Below are positions 44,725-56,670 of a stretch of DNA of 64,000 nucleotides, piece after piece. This DNA is from Ignelater luminosus (Eukaryota; Arthropoda; Insecta; Coleoptera; Elateridae): positions 75,862-139,861 of the forward strand of contig VTPC01090540.1 in the NCBI GenBank assembly GCA_011009095.1, written 5' to 3'. The notes beneath the pieces were generated by a model, which was not told the DNA's origin, made no database searches, and saw only the letters and a program-made list of their open reading frames with translations. Within the stretch, counting starts at the first letter, position 1, and each line of letters opens with the position of its first letter. Made by a program: the position numbers and the translations under genes.

Positions 44725-47390
44725 TTGCACTCCTTTGTTCAAAACGAAAAGAATTTTCAATTGTCTTTTATTTATTTTAGGAGTTCTTTATTTATCTACT
44801 TATTTCAATAGTTTTTCTGTTTTAGTTTTGCTCTTCTGTTCTTTTTATTATTCTTTTTCTATTCGTCGTTATTTTGCTTCTATCCTTTTGGCCTTTTATT
44901 TTAATTTTTATTTGCAGGATTTCTTATGGGTTTGTTTTATTTAAAATAAATCGGAATAGCTGTTTGAAGGAACATAGGTTTATAGTTGAGAAAGAAATTG
45001 GTATCAAATTGACGAGTTTTTAAGTTTAAGCTGGCGAAACTAGTTGCTGGAACATTGACCATGTGCGTCATTCCCGTGGCAAAGAAATGATTAGCCATAT
45101 TCGACCAGTTCCTTGCTGTGAACTGCTTTAGCAGAGTTTGTTATTTTGAAATTTAGGGTTTTCTCAGAAAATTGGAAAGGCAATTTTTTATTAGTTTATT
45201 TAACATACTAAGTAATATAGGCACTGGTTGTTTGGTGAGAAAAAATTCTTTTAGATCTAAAAACTTGCATATAACACAACCTTCTAAGTTCATTCTGCTT
45301 GATTCTACTGGTTTAAAATATTTCTTTTTCCAACATTCTATATTTGGTGGTTATACTTACATAATCTGGAGTTAGCTGCATTAAGTCTAAATAATTGTTT
45401 GTTTAGATCTATTTATATTCTGAGAAAATTCTGAACCACCATAATGAAAGTTTTTGAAGAACAATAGTAAAATGCGATTTTTAACCTAAAGACATCGACA
45501 GTAACTAAAGCTGGGTTCGGTATAAGAAAATCTTGTGTTTGTTTATCGCGTTTGTTTTTTAATCGCATGAATATTTGCTCTACTCTTTATACTTTGGCGT
45601 TTGTTTAAATGCTCTTTTGGTAATGTGACCTACAAACCGCGTCTCTTTGCTTCACTCCAAAACGCAAAATAGAACTCATTTTGACATGCAGTGGTGGTGT
45701 CTCAGAATTCCGAGATATTCTGAAAAGAACCAACATATTGAAATTTTTATTTGTCATTACTGGAAGTTCCAAGAACGTCTTCCACTGACGAAAACTCTTT
45801 ACATTGATAAAAAATAGAGAGACCCAAAAAGGCAAAAGATTACTATTTAAAAACGGATATAGTTGTTGCTTTATACTGCTTATAGATAGTATTTCAATAA
45901 AGAAACATTACTTGCCAAAAATGTCTAAAAGTAATGAATTAGATAAAAGATATAAAAATTTTACAAAACATTTAAATAGTACTACCGAAAAATCTAGATG
46001 AACATTTCGGAACTATAATGAAATGGTCAGGTAGGTTGAATGTGTTTATTTCCGCAGCACAATTGCAGATATACGAAAATGCATTCGTTCTAGTTTGACA
46101 AGTGCAAAGCACTTTAAACAGCAATTTCCTCCTTTGCATCAACATATTAGAGAATCTCGTGCCAATAAGAGTTGTAACCTTTCTGTGTTTATTCAACGTG
46201 ATTTGACAAATATGGTGACATTTATTTTTATTGGGTGACTTGTCAGATAATTTTTAAATTCTCATTCTACAAGATAAATGTAATTCTATGGTAACGCAGA
46301 CTAAAAAATGCGCAATATTAATGAAAACACACACACGAAATTAATTTTAATGTCAAATCGATTAAAGCAAACAAATTTAAAATCAAGTATTGGTACGATA
46401 ATGAAGGCGGACAAAAAACAAATTACTTCAGGATTCAGTATCACGGGCGATAAAATCAGAGCATCATTATTCTATGGGTTTATCAGATGACGCGGGTGCA
46501 TTCTGGCGCAAAACGTCCCAGCAGCCCCGGGCTTGAAATAAATGAACATCGCATTGAATAAAAGCGTCCCTTAGCAACCCCACTACTGAGCTTTATATCT
46601 GATGGCGGTGAAAAAGTGAGTTTTTAGCAAGAGGAAAGAACGATATCACTTTATTTAACAACACCGCAGTTTATATCCTGTTCAAAATGCTCAAGACGCC
46701 AGCTAGAAGTCAGTGTCTTGTTTATTACTTAATACCTAAAAGTTGTGCGCTTTTTCAAGCTGCTTTGATTTACAAATCGTCTTGTACAACCAGTTTTAAA
46801 TTTCTGGAAACTTTATGTTTTTTAATGCATTGATGATATGTAGGTTACAGAAAACTAAAGCTCCATAAATTAAATTAAGAAGAAGAAGAACTGCTTACAT
46901 CAATAAGACAGTAGAACTAACAGGTGCTAATCTCTATAATTATCTAAGCTTAAACCTAATAAATAATAAGTGTCGATAGAAATCGTTTAGGAAAGACAGT
47001 AACTGATTACGTATTTATAATCAGTAGTGGTTGGTAATTTTGATTAAGGGAGGGCAACGTAAAACGTAGCCGGTGTATTTTAATCTCGTATATACACTCT
47101 ATTTCGTCGAAGTCTAGAATGAAATTTTATAGTATACATTTTGAAATCACAAGATAATTCCCCCTTCTTGAATACGAATACTCAAGTTTATTTTGGATAG
47201 TCATAATCAGTAAATTAACAGTGTATTGTTTAGTGTCAATAAACTTAAAGTTTGCATTTTTATCGAATTTGGTGTTTATCCTGACAGTAAAACGGTTTTA
47301 CTCTTTTAAAATGTCATATTTAAAACTGGCAATATACATAAAAAGCTATTAAAAGAATCCATAAAAATTCTGAACAAAAACATGAAAAGC
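44725..47390. other. Intergenic DNA
   Basis: No gene recognised. A minus-strand frame at 45835-45605 and a compact GC-richer word at 46440-46560 were inspected without finding a family. The rest is AT-rich. Confidence 0.35.
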
Positions 47391-47394
47391 TATA

Positions 47395-48698
47395 CAAGGT
47401 GATTCGATAAGAGTACAAGACAGATAGATAAAGGCGCTCAAAACAAGAAAAAAAGTTTATATAAACAATAAACATAGGTCGTCTAAAAAACTCATTTGTT
47501 TAATTTGATCTAAACTGTAAATGCAAATAACATTTTATAGCAAATGCTGAAAATAAAACCCGTCGCACTCGATACACAGTTCTGCTCGTCCATCAGCGAT
47601 CTGATATGATGTCTTGTATTATTTGATCCCACAATTCTTCCCGCGTAGTAAATTCTCTTTGACAATACACCTCAGATTTCAAATGCCCCCATAAGTAAAA
47701 GTCCAATGAATTTAGATCCGGAGACCCTGGCGGCCAAATCCATTTTGACAAATCCACCTTCGGGGATAGCACGCATTTAGATATTTGGTGACTTATCATT
47801 CTATAAAATAATAAAATAGTATAATAAGAGGTACATCTTCCAACAGTGCAAGTAACTGATCTCCAAGAGAGTTTAAATACAACACACTGTTGAGACGGTG
47901 TGGACCAATTAAATGATCGCCTACAATTCCCATTCGCACATTGATGGAAAATTCATGTTGGAAACAAGACGTAACAAACGCGTGAGGATTTTCTTCTGTC
48001 CACTCATGAAAGTTCTGATAATTTATCAGGCCATTTCTTGACAGGTTTGCCTCATCTGTGAACAAAACACTAGAAAGAAATTATTGTCCTGTTCACTTTC
48101 ATTTAACAACCATCGACAAAAAGTTATGCGTTTTTCCGCATCTTCAGATTGTAATTTTTGCACACTGCTTACATGGTAGGGGTACAGTTGCTGCTGTCTT
48201 AAAAATCTCCATACGTATGTCACTAAGTACGGTTCGCTATCCTATGTGTGCTTGTTGTAAAATCATTTTCAACAATTTAACTGTAACTACGTACAATACC
48301 GCGTTTTTTTGGAAGGTTGTAAACAGCCTGTGCATTTATTTGGAAACCTTCGTCGAGGAAACCTCTCCAAATACAAACGTCTTGCTCGTGCTGCATTTCT
48401 TCAAACTTCTCAATAAATTTCAAGTTTATCCGAATACTCTTCATTAGAAGACATCTTGACAGTAACACTAACAACACCAACTTCAATCAGATTTTGTTGT
48501 TACTATGGTTTGTGATACAACTCGCCCTAAATTAATTAATCAGGGTATGCATGCAATTTAAATATATTATCGTAACTAAAAAGCCCGATGTCTCTGTTAG
48601 GAAACGTTAGCGAATTTATGTTTATATAAACTTCTTTCCTTATTTTGAGCCCCTTTGTCTATGGTGTGAAAACTTGTACTCTTACACTAATCACCCTG
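47395..48698 (-). mobile_element. Full-length decayed mariner-like element
   Basis: 1,304 bp. TIRs of about 75 bp: the left end 'caaggtgattcgataagagt' from 47395 matches the right end 'cagggtgattagtgtaagag' read on the minus strand from 48698. Similarity continues inward ('ggcgctcaaaacaag' against 'ggggctcaaaataag', and the shared 'agtttatataaaca'). TA flanks it at 47393-47394 and 48699-48700. The transposase relic fills the interior. Confidence 0.88.
47593..48454 (-). pseudogene. Mariner-like transposase relic
   Basis: Likely start ATG at 48452-48454 ('MSSNEEYSDKLEIY', then stops). It then reads 'LYLERFPRRRFPNK' (HTH region), 'VWRFLRQQQLYPYHVSSVQK', 'RITFCRWLL', 'MFTDEANLSRNGLINYQNFH' (first catalytic Asp in FTDEA), 'EWTEENPHAF', 'FSINVRMGIVGDHLIGPHRL', and finally 'WPPGSPDLNSLDFYLWGHLK' with the third Asp. 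The block with the second Asp ('QDGAP.H') appears deleted near 47800-47820. At least five frame breaks or stops interrupt it. This is the same broad family as the relic at 390-1060. Confidence 0.88.
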
Positions 48699-48700
48699 TA

Positions 48701-49168
48701 TATAATTATACTAGTTATTTGACAGAATAAAATAATCCTATTTACTAAACATTTATTTTATTTGGCTACTTGTTCAATCTTATCCAGCTGTATTGCAGCC
48801 AAATATACAGGGTGTCCAGGATTGTATTGGAGGGTATACGCTGGTATATACCGTATACCTATAAAAATAAGATTTAAGAAGATTGAGCTTATTATGGTTG
48901 CCTAAACTTCATACTTCTGACAAGACAATCTATTGAAACCATCTTTTGGCTTAAGGGTTATTTGTTTTAAAAATGTTTTAAAGTAGTGATGAAACGATTA
49001 CGATTATGATTAATCGTAATCACTAATTATTAGCGCATGACGATTAATCGTGATTGTCGATTATTTGAATATATACCATCTATAGTCTGATAGACTACAT
49101 ACAATTATTATGTTTTTTAAACAAAAACTTAAAGACCGTTTAGTTCTGCTTAGTAATGCACCTTTTTA
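48701..49168. other. Spacer with a hAT-like palindrome and a solo TIR
   Basis: A mariner-type end 'cagggtgtccaggattg' begins near 48809, with no partner found. At 48996-49021 an 11-bp inverted repeat 'gattacgatta'/'taatcgtaatc' follows 'agtgatgaaac', and similar words recur to about 49070. This resembles the ends of some hAT-type elements. No gene. Confidence 0.4.
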
Positions 49169-49170
49169 TA

Positions 49171-49787
49171 CAGTGAGATCTAAATGTAACGGATAAATTA
49201 ATTTTCTACGTTAACAAGCGTGTAAACGGAAAATCCTGAAATTTTTAAATTTAAAATGACATTTTCTGACGCTAAGAAATTACTCCCCACTTCAATCCTT
49301 TTCCAAAAGGCAGCTACTCTCCATTTTATTTAAATTCCATTAGGGGTCATGTGATACCTCATTTTAAATAGCATTTAATTGCCTATTTAGCAATGTAGAT
49401 TTTTTTAGATTTCGTTAATTCATTGAGAAGAAAATTTGATTTTTAATACTATAATGTGCAATTACAGTTAAATACACTATAGCATATCTCAATGAAGTGT
49501 TTCCAAACAGATGAATTGGTAGACGTGGTGTAATAGAATGGCCAGCCCGTTCTCCTCATATGACACCACTTACTACCTTTTTTGGGCTTATCTGAAATCA
49601 AAAGTATATTTTGTTACGTTTCAAGTACATTCTTAGTAAACACATTCTAAAATAAAGTAGGGGGGGTAGTCTTTTAGCGTCAAAAAATGTCACTTTATAT
49701 TTAAAAATTGACGTGTTTCAGGATTTTTCGTTTACACGCTTATTAACGTAGAAAATTAATTTATCCGTTACATTTGGACCTCATTGT
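49171..49787 (+). mobile_element. Long-TIR mariner derivative with catalytic remnant
   Basis: About 617 bp with inverted termini of about 110 bp: 'ctaaatgtaacggataaatt' near 49180 mirrors 'ccaaatgtaacggataaatt' on the minus strand near 49780, and similarity continues through 'gcgtgtaaacg' to 'tgacgcta'. Between them the plus strand at 49515-49605 reads 'EWPARSPHMTPLTTFF' with a frame slip, then 'LKSKVY', the region of the last catalytic Asp of mariner-like transposases. It is an internally deleted copy. Confidence 0.72.
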
Positions 49788-50225
49788 TATATCTATATCT
49801 ATGTAATAGTTTGTATTAACTCTTTTTCAAACATCTAAAACTAAAAACCGGAGATGGACATTGGCTTTTCTCAGTTATTTATGCTAATAAGATATATGTA
49901 CTTTGCTAAAAATCAATGTAAGAAGATGTCGTATAGCTTGAAAACCTTAGATAACTGAATTGTAATTGTAATCGTGAAACGAAAACCGTATTACCACTAA
50001 ATTGCGGATATAACATCATGATAATCGTAATTGTACAATATCTGGAGCAGTAATTGTTTCTTTCCTGACAAGGACCCTCTGGTGTTTCGTTGGAAAGTCC
50101 AGGGGGATCCTCCCCCGTATCCGGTCAGGAGAACTTTCAAAAATAGGCCCGTAACCATGTTACTACGCGCCTACCTTAACACAGAAAATGTATATACCCA
50201 AAACATAGCTTAGGAATACAACACT
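49788..50225. other. Spacer with a GC-rich word
   Basis: An open frame at 50031-50213 (+) contains 'LVFRWKVQGDPPPYPVRRTF' in a locally GC-rich patch that includes the inverted word 'cctgac'...'gtcagg'. No family is recognised. Upstream, 49960-50035 has more 'gtaatcgt' words related to those near 49000, so the mariner derivative may sit inside a larger hAT-like repeat. Confidence 0.3.
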
Positions 50226-50296
50226 GAGGGTGTCCCACTTGAGTCAATTTCTTTCAGAATTATAAAAGTACTTGCCTTAAATGGGACACCCTGTAT
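50226..50296. mobile_element. Minimal element: two mariner-type ends only
   Basis: 'agggtgtcccacttgagtca' and, about 50 bp later in inverted orientation, 'aaatgggacaccctgtatag'. The whole unit is about 70 bp, essentially two termini facing each other with almost no interior. Confidence 0.5.
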
Positions 50297-50831
50297 AGTC
50301 ATGTAAGGAAGTTGTACATTTGCTGATCACGGTTGCGTCTATGAGTTGGTGTAAGAAGACAGAACAATTTGGCAAGCAAAAGTTGTTTTTAACGTAAGTT
50401 ACTTATAAAAGTTTATCAATCACAACCTGTACCTGCGGTGCGTTCACAGTACTTGAACAAAGAATGAAGAATCAAAGGATAATAACACATACAATAGAAC
50501 ATTCTTGTCTTAAGAACAGAATGTTTTCACAGCACTTTTTACACTTAACCAGTGTAGATGTTGCACACATTTTACTAAGAATCTTTCTTATTTATGGATG
50601 GTGTAAGATGGTTTTTAGATATAGAACTACAAAGAGAAAAAGTATTTTGATTAGTATTAGGCACTGATTTACGAAAAAATTAACATAATGTTGACGAATA
50701 CTATAATAAATCTTGATTTCAACCTACCTAGATAGATAACTGTGGATCTACATTAAATTTATCTGGGTTCAAGGAATGCTTCTTTCTTTTTCTAACTGTT
50801 ATTTGGAGCACTTGTGTCGTTTTAGGGTATG

Positions 50832-51237
50832 TCACGGCGTAGCATAGATTAGCTGGCTTAAACAAAAATAATCTTCAAAAGTTTGTCCTCTTTGCAACTG
50901 CTGGAAATCCGCAACCAATTGCTGATTATTTGTTATAGTTGTACGACTCAGTAAGATCTTTGAAATTTTTATATTCTTTTTCATTTTACTTACCCCGAAA
51001 TCTTGCAAAGGTGGAAGTAGTTTTCCTAATTTCATATTGTGAATCTGTAAATCAACCGGCAGCCTAACGCAATTTAATTAGAAACTCTGCTAATAAAGTG
51101 GGATGAAGCATTCTACATTTCAGTAGATGTATCATTGAAATTTGGATCATGTCTATTATCGACATCTTACTATCATCATGCGAAGTCTCATTTATCTGTT
51201 CTTGATCGTTTTGATTATTATGTACAAAGCTGAACAT
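50832..51237 (-). pseudogene. Uncharacterised ORF with one frameshift
   Basis: The minus-strand frame starts at the ATG at 51235-51237 ('MFSFVHNNQNDQEQINETSH', 'MSIIDMIQISMIHLLKCRML', 'LLAEFLIKLR') and meets a stop near 51068. Shifting by one base gives a continuous frame from about 51073 ('LPVDLQIHNMKLGKLLPPLQ', 'DFGVSKMKKNIKISKILLSR', 'LVADFQQLQRGQTFEDYF') to the stop at 50832. The joined length is about 134 codons. Composition and the single lesion suggest former coding sequence. I do not recognise the family. Alternatively it is two exons: a GTAAGT sits after 'PLQDFG' (about 50992) and a 'TTTACAG' before 'IHNMKL'. Confidence 0.35.
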
Positions 51238-51239
51238 TG

Positions 51240-53775
51240 TGCAATCATACAGTATCTACCAAAAAAAAAAGGATTAATGCAAATACAAATGCATGAGAAA
51301 GGATGTTAGAGACATCTACTTCACCATACGGTTACATTTACAAGGAAGTTGTTCAAATGAAACAAATTATTTTTGGCATTTAATACATTTATTGGATAAC
51401 AAATAGCATTGTCAACTATAATTAAACAATAGAAGCAAAATTCAAATAGACAAGATAGCTTATCTAAGTATTAGAAGTAGTTTACTTGTGGTCTGGAGGT
51501 CGGATTTGGACTAAATCTAACACCACATTAGCTAAGAACCTCGCATTACCGTTATTTCTATTTAAAGTCAACTACTATTTTATAAATTTGTTATCACTTT
51601 TATATAGTATGTTCAAGGGAGAAGGTTTTACAATCTTAACAAATTTATACTTTAGATCGTCCATTATCTCGCGACTATATCATATGGTAAACACCAAATG
51701 AAAAGTTTAAGCGTTATCGAGAGTGTCTTGATGACGATATCGTCAAAGTAAGACCTGCAATATTGTCAAGTCAATCAAAACCAAAATTTAAGAATCAGAG
51801 ATAACAAAGACTATGGGCACCTCTTGTGAGCAAGCATATAAGTGTCAACAAGCTGAGTGCTGATGCTTTTTTCAATAGAACAAAAATGAACTGGTCGCGT
51901 CAATTTCTAGACTGTATGAAGCAGAGCCTCAAGAATCTTTAAACATATTTGGCACAATGCAATAGATGAAATATGAGTTCACCACCATACTGTCCAGCCC
52001 CAGAAATAAAGGCAATATTATCAGCAAATAAGGAGGTAAGAAGATAAACTCAGCATATTAATGTACCCTTTTACGTTGTTTGCGTGAGGAAATCTAGATT
52101 AAAACAGCTGTGATTTCGAATTGCTGCCGATCTACTTCCTTCTTTTTCCAAACATAAATAATCATTTGTAAAAACTTTCCAGCTTTAACTAAAGAGAATG
52201 TCCAAAAGTCAGTACCTGCCTATTCCGCTTGTAAACTTTCTACTTGTGCAATAAAGCAATACTTTAGTCCTATTTTACGTTGATAACAAGACGGAACAAA
52301 TGTACTAATTTAAGGAAGGTTATGTTTATAAATATTCTGAAAGATATCTGTGTCAATTCTTTTGATCAAGCTACAGTTAGGTTGCAATCAAATCCTCTTT
52401 AACGATTTTTAGTAATTTTGCAGTTTTATTTTGAGATTTATTTAATTTTAATAACTTTAATTTTTTTATGTTTCCCAAGATACAGCAGAAGTGGAAAGAC
52501 GAATCTGTTTTAACGGTTTGCTTAAAGGGAAGAAATGTCCAGTTGCACCATTGACTACAAACAAAATATAATTTAATTACCAACTGCGATCACATCTTTA
52601 ATGAGACTACCTCTAAAAAAGACTAACCTATTTATCGACAGAGATTGACGTAGTAGGCAATTGTAGTACTGCATATCTCTCTTTCCCTGTCTCTCTACGA
52701 CGAGCACCACTACAAGTATCGAAAGAGAAAATAGTCGACTGAGAGAGGTTTTACTGTACATAGCAAAAGAATTGGGACGACAACACTGAACACATCAGCT
52801 TTTTCTATTTGACGTTTTCAACTTATACTCTTGGCATATTGCTACTCGCAGCTCAATTTCTTACAAGTTTTGAGATTGCTTTGCAATTTTTAGAAACTTT
52901 TTACATGTCCAGTTCAAAATACAATATCTATAGTCAGCATCTTTACTCTAAATTAATTATCTGCGGCACCAATAACACTTTTCTAATTTTAGATAGTGAA
53001 GCTAAAACAATTACAAAAACGGTTAACCTAATAAGAGGTTGGATACGCTTGCCAGCTTTACGCAATCAATTCAAAGGAAGGAGGCGAGCGTCGAGTCTTG
53101 ATTAGACGCTAAGAAACCCGATCGAAGATAGCTTATTAGCAGTAGTTTACAGCAAATACCACCCTTCTCTAATAATAACAAAAATGGTAATGCAAGTAGT
53201 GAGATTTACATCGTTTAGTACAAAATTGCTGCTTTTACCTTTACTCTATTTTTATTTTGTCGATATTTTTATTATTTCGTAAAAATTAATGTAACATGTA
53301 TTTTTATGATTATCTTTCACGAAAATGGTATATCATGAAAAGAAAAAAAAATTAAAAATAAAACATTACGAACCTATATTTATCCCTTTTATATGTAATA
53401 TAGAAAAAATATGGGTTCTCAATTTATATATAATTGCTTATTGAAACACGCAAAGCTTTAGAACATTATTGCATAAAAGGTAAAATTTTATTCTGCGTGT
53501 CTTTTTATGATACTCAAATAATAGAGCATTTTAGTTTCTTTTGATTTAGAAGAGATAAAGATAATTTACGAGCTAAGAAAAACTTTAAATGAAAAAGGAA
53601 GGAAATTTAATTAAGTACCTTATTCTACAATCAGCATTTAACAAATGAAAATTACGAAAGAGCCCAGTAAAACCTAATTAGGCAACATCCATCAACTAAA
53701 CCGAGTTTAAACAGAGCGTTCAGTAACTGAAATAAATGAGCTTTATTCTATAAAAAAGCTCGATAAAGCACGTCT
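51240..53775. other. Intergenic DNA
   Basis: No gene recognised. A plus-strand frame at 52809-53105 and minus-strand frames near 52380-52760 have no known motifs, and no TE ends are seen. Confidence 0.35.
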
Positions 53776-53779
53776 AGTC

Positions 53780-54180
53780 TACGATCAAAGGCTGTCTCGA
53801 GAGACATCTCGTGGTGTAGCAGTTTCCATGGCGATACGCGGAGACATTCGCTTGTTTTAATCAACGCTGTCATGGCAACGCAGATCCCGCCATTGGACAA
53901 TTCATTTTGTAATTACGTTGACGACACCCCAGGCGGCCATTTTGAAATGAACACAAGCGCCCAGATTGCGAGCTTTCCGGTTTTTACCGGAAGAAGGATC
54001 AAGAAGCAAGTGACCGGATGGAAGCAGCGCTTCCAGAGCCCGAGGAAGCGGGTAACTAATACAATTAACGAGAGACAAGTGAAACTGTGCTATCGTAACT
54101 CGTCCTGGTGCGAGCGGAACAAACGACACTCCGTTGTCTTCTTCTTTCCAGCACACGCTTGATGGAATGTTGATGCTTCC
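53780..54180. other. GC-richer island, possible promoter or exon
   Basis: A stretch of about 400 bp with CpG and balanced composition ('ggcgatacgcggagac', 'gaggaagcgggtaac', 'gaacaaacgacactcc') inside very AT-rich DNA. Open frames exist on both strands (53872-54162 + and 54156-53902 -), neither with a motif I know. It looks more like a conserved non-coding or promoter/first-exon region than a transposon, but that is inference. Confidence 0.3.
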
Positions 54181-55978
54181 AAGTTGATTAAAACAGATTG
54201 AATGTTTTAACTTTACTTATTTTATCACCCCTTGCTTTAAGTATAGTTGTAAACTCGTTAGTTTTATGTTACGTGGAATAAATGGTTGTGATATTTCGTT
54301 TTATTGTTTCGTTTGTAAAATACGACACAAATTTAATTTTTCACTTGAATGACAACTTTTACATTCATTTTCATAATGAAATTTCAAATCACGTCATAAT
54401 TACATTTAAATTTTATTTGAATAAAAGGTGGAAAGTTAAGGAAATTCGACTGCATATTTCAAGATGTTTTTTATTTATTTTAATTAATTTCGAATTGGGA
54501 TTTATTAAAAAAGTTTTTTTTGTGTTCCTTCGGAAATCTAAAGATCTATAAATTTACCTGTAGTTATCATTTGTTTTAACCTTATTTTACAGAATTTATT
54601 GAGTTGACGGTTTGAATGCGTCACAGCATATTATTATTTATACGTAATAAATTGAATGGGGTCCCACAGGACAACGACTGAGGCTCGACGACCGGAAAAA
54701 TTATATACCGCATCAAAAATAAATTGACTCCCCACACCAAGCTCGAAATAACTGTAGGGTGCGACGTTTACTTTAAATATTATGTATTACACGGTTTGTC
54801 GGATTTTATTATAAAGCACTAGCGAGGAAAACTTTCTTTCTGAATACGCTTAACGAAAGTTTTTGATCAATAATTTTATTATTGCATTTGATGGTTGAAT
54901 TATAGATGTTTAATATCATTTGAGTTCATTTTTAAAATACTCCCCCCCCCCCAAAAAAACAGAAAATAGTCGAGGTACTATAACATTGTGTTGTTTTCGA
55001 GCTTTTAAATAAATTTGTTTATTATATTCAATGACCATTCTTGGAAAGTAGAAGAAAAACCCTACACGTTAGAGTTTTCAGTTATGAAATACATTACACA
55101 AGATCTGAAGGGCAATCGATTTCTTTTCACTTTGTTTTTAATGATAGGTTTCGCTTAGAATACTATAAAACAAACGGCACACATTTTTAAATTACTTTTT
55201 GTGAGTTTCGTAACACTAATGTTTTGCGAATCCTCCTCTAGAGCTAATTAATGTACTGCCCCTGTTGTGGTGTTGCTCTCCACTGCTATTGTAATGTGTC
55301 CTCCGGCTAATTGTAAGTGTTCGTGTAAGGTAAATCGCAAGTGGTTGGTACGCCACAAGCTCATGCCCCAACGTTTTCTACTTATTATACTGTAACAACA
55401 GTTCCTGAATTTAATGTTTAATGTACCGCTATAAAGTATACAATGGATTGTTGCAAGTTTTTTTAATTAGACTATTATTGTAATGCCCTTAAATACTTAA
55501 AAAGCTTTTACTCTTGCACACAAAATCAATAATACAGAATAGTTTCTAAGAACGAGGGAGAAAATCGGAAGAAAACAGCATTCGATCAATTCAATACAAC
55601 GGACAGACTAGTTAACAGAAACACCGTAAGGTCGCCGGTTCTAGTTTTGTTTGAGTTGAAACTGTTGATTTATTGATTCATTGATATTCATCCCGAATCT
55701 GTTTCCAGGCTATACCAGTTCTCCAAACCGAACCGTTAGTTGATTGGAATCTGGAACTTTCAAGGACAAACTATCCTGGTGGATAATCTGGTGACCTAAT
55801 TTCTAAGTTTTTAGAACCGCTTTATCTTTCATATTTTAGATATAGAGGTTTAAGTTCACATAAAACGATTTAAAAATCTGAACTGTACCTATCTATCAAG
55901 GATCTATTTTTGATGGTGAAAAGACAAAACAGATAATTATCAGATTTTCTTAAATAGATAATCTCGAACTACCCTAAG
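54181..55978. other. Intergenic DNA with a long C-run
   Basis: No gene recognised. A run of 11 C followed by 7 A lies at 54942-54959, unusual in this composition. Moderately GC-rich words at 54655-54760 and 55250-55370 were not identified. Confidence 0.35.
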
Positions 55979-55979
55979 A

Positions 55980-56670
55980 TACGAGGTCTGGACAATAAAT
56001 TTGCGGAAATGATATTTTATTCCATCGGTAGCAAGACTGAAACAGCGTGAGCAGTCTTGAGTAGCGACATATTTATGCTTTGTGTACTGCAAGTTGTGTC
56101 AGTCACTTGTTTATGGGACTGCACAAAGTGTTTACTGCGTATAAGTACTTCAAAGGTGTCCAGTAAAATGGAAAAAGACTGAAAAGGGACATCGTACTAG
56201 AGCAAAGAATTAACGTTAAATTCCTAGTTATATTCGAAAAGAACGTCTTTTCCAAGTAGGTCATTATCAATCAATGATCAATCAAGTCATTAGTGCAAGC
56301 AAGGCGGTGAAGTTTCTGTTCATTAGTCAGAACTTTGGCAACAAATTTAACGGAGTTTTTCTATCTGAAAATCGTCCATTCAAAATCGATTGTATTTCGC
56401 TTTTGCTAATTCCCAAATGACCAGAAATCATTGTGTTTATTGCACGTCAATCAGAGAGCGTAAGTTCTTAAAACCTTTGAATTTCTTTATCGATACGGGT
56501 AGTGATGGGACGTTTGACTGTGCATTATCATTAGTATCCTCCATGCCTTCTTGGAGCTGATGGATGCACTTGTAAACATCTGTGTGTATAACGTTTCACA
56601 ATTCTCAGAAAAGAAATAGAATAAAGTGTAACGTTAATTCTTTGCTCAGCAAGACTTTTTTCCATTTCGA
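55980..56670. mobile_element. Mariner remnant with inverted N-terminal copies
   Basis: A TIR-like end 'acgaggtctggacaataaat' begins at 55981. At 56168 (+) 'atggaaaaagac' and then 'gagcaaagaattaacgtta' resemble the start of a mariner transposase ('ME...EQRINVKFL'). The same words occur inverted at 56665-56622 on the minus strand ('MEKSLAEQRINV'). Both are short, and no further transposase sequence follows either one. The matching outer right end was not found. Confidence 0.5.

Noticed and set aside
48058..48447. Plus-strand frame of 129 codons
   Set aside because: Antisense shadow of the mariner-like transposase relic on the minus strand.
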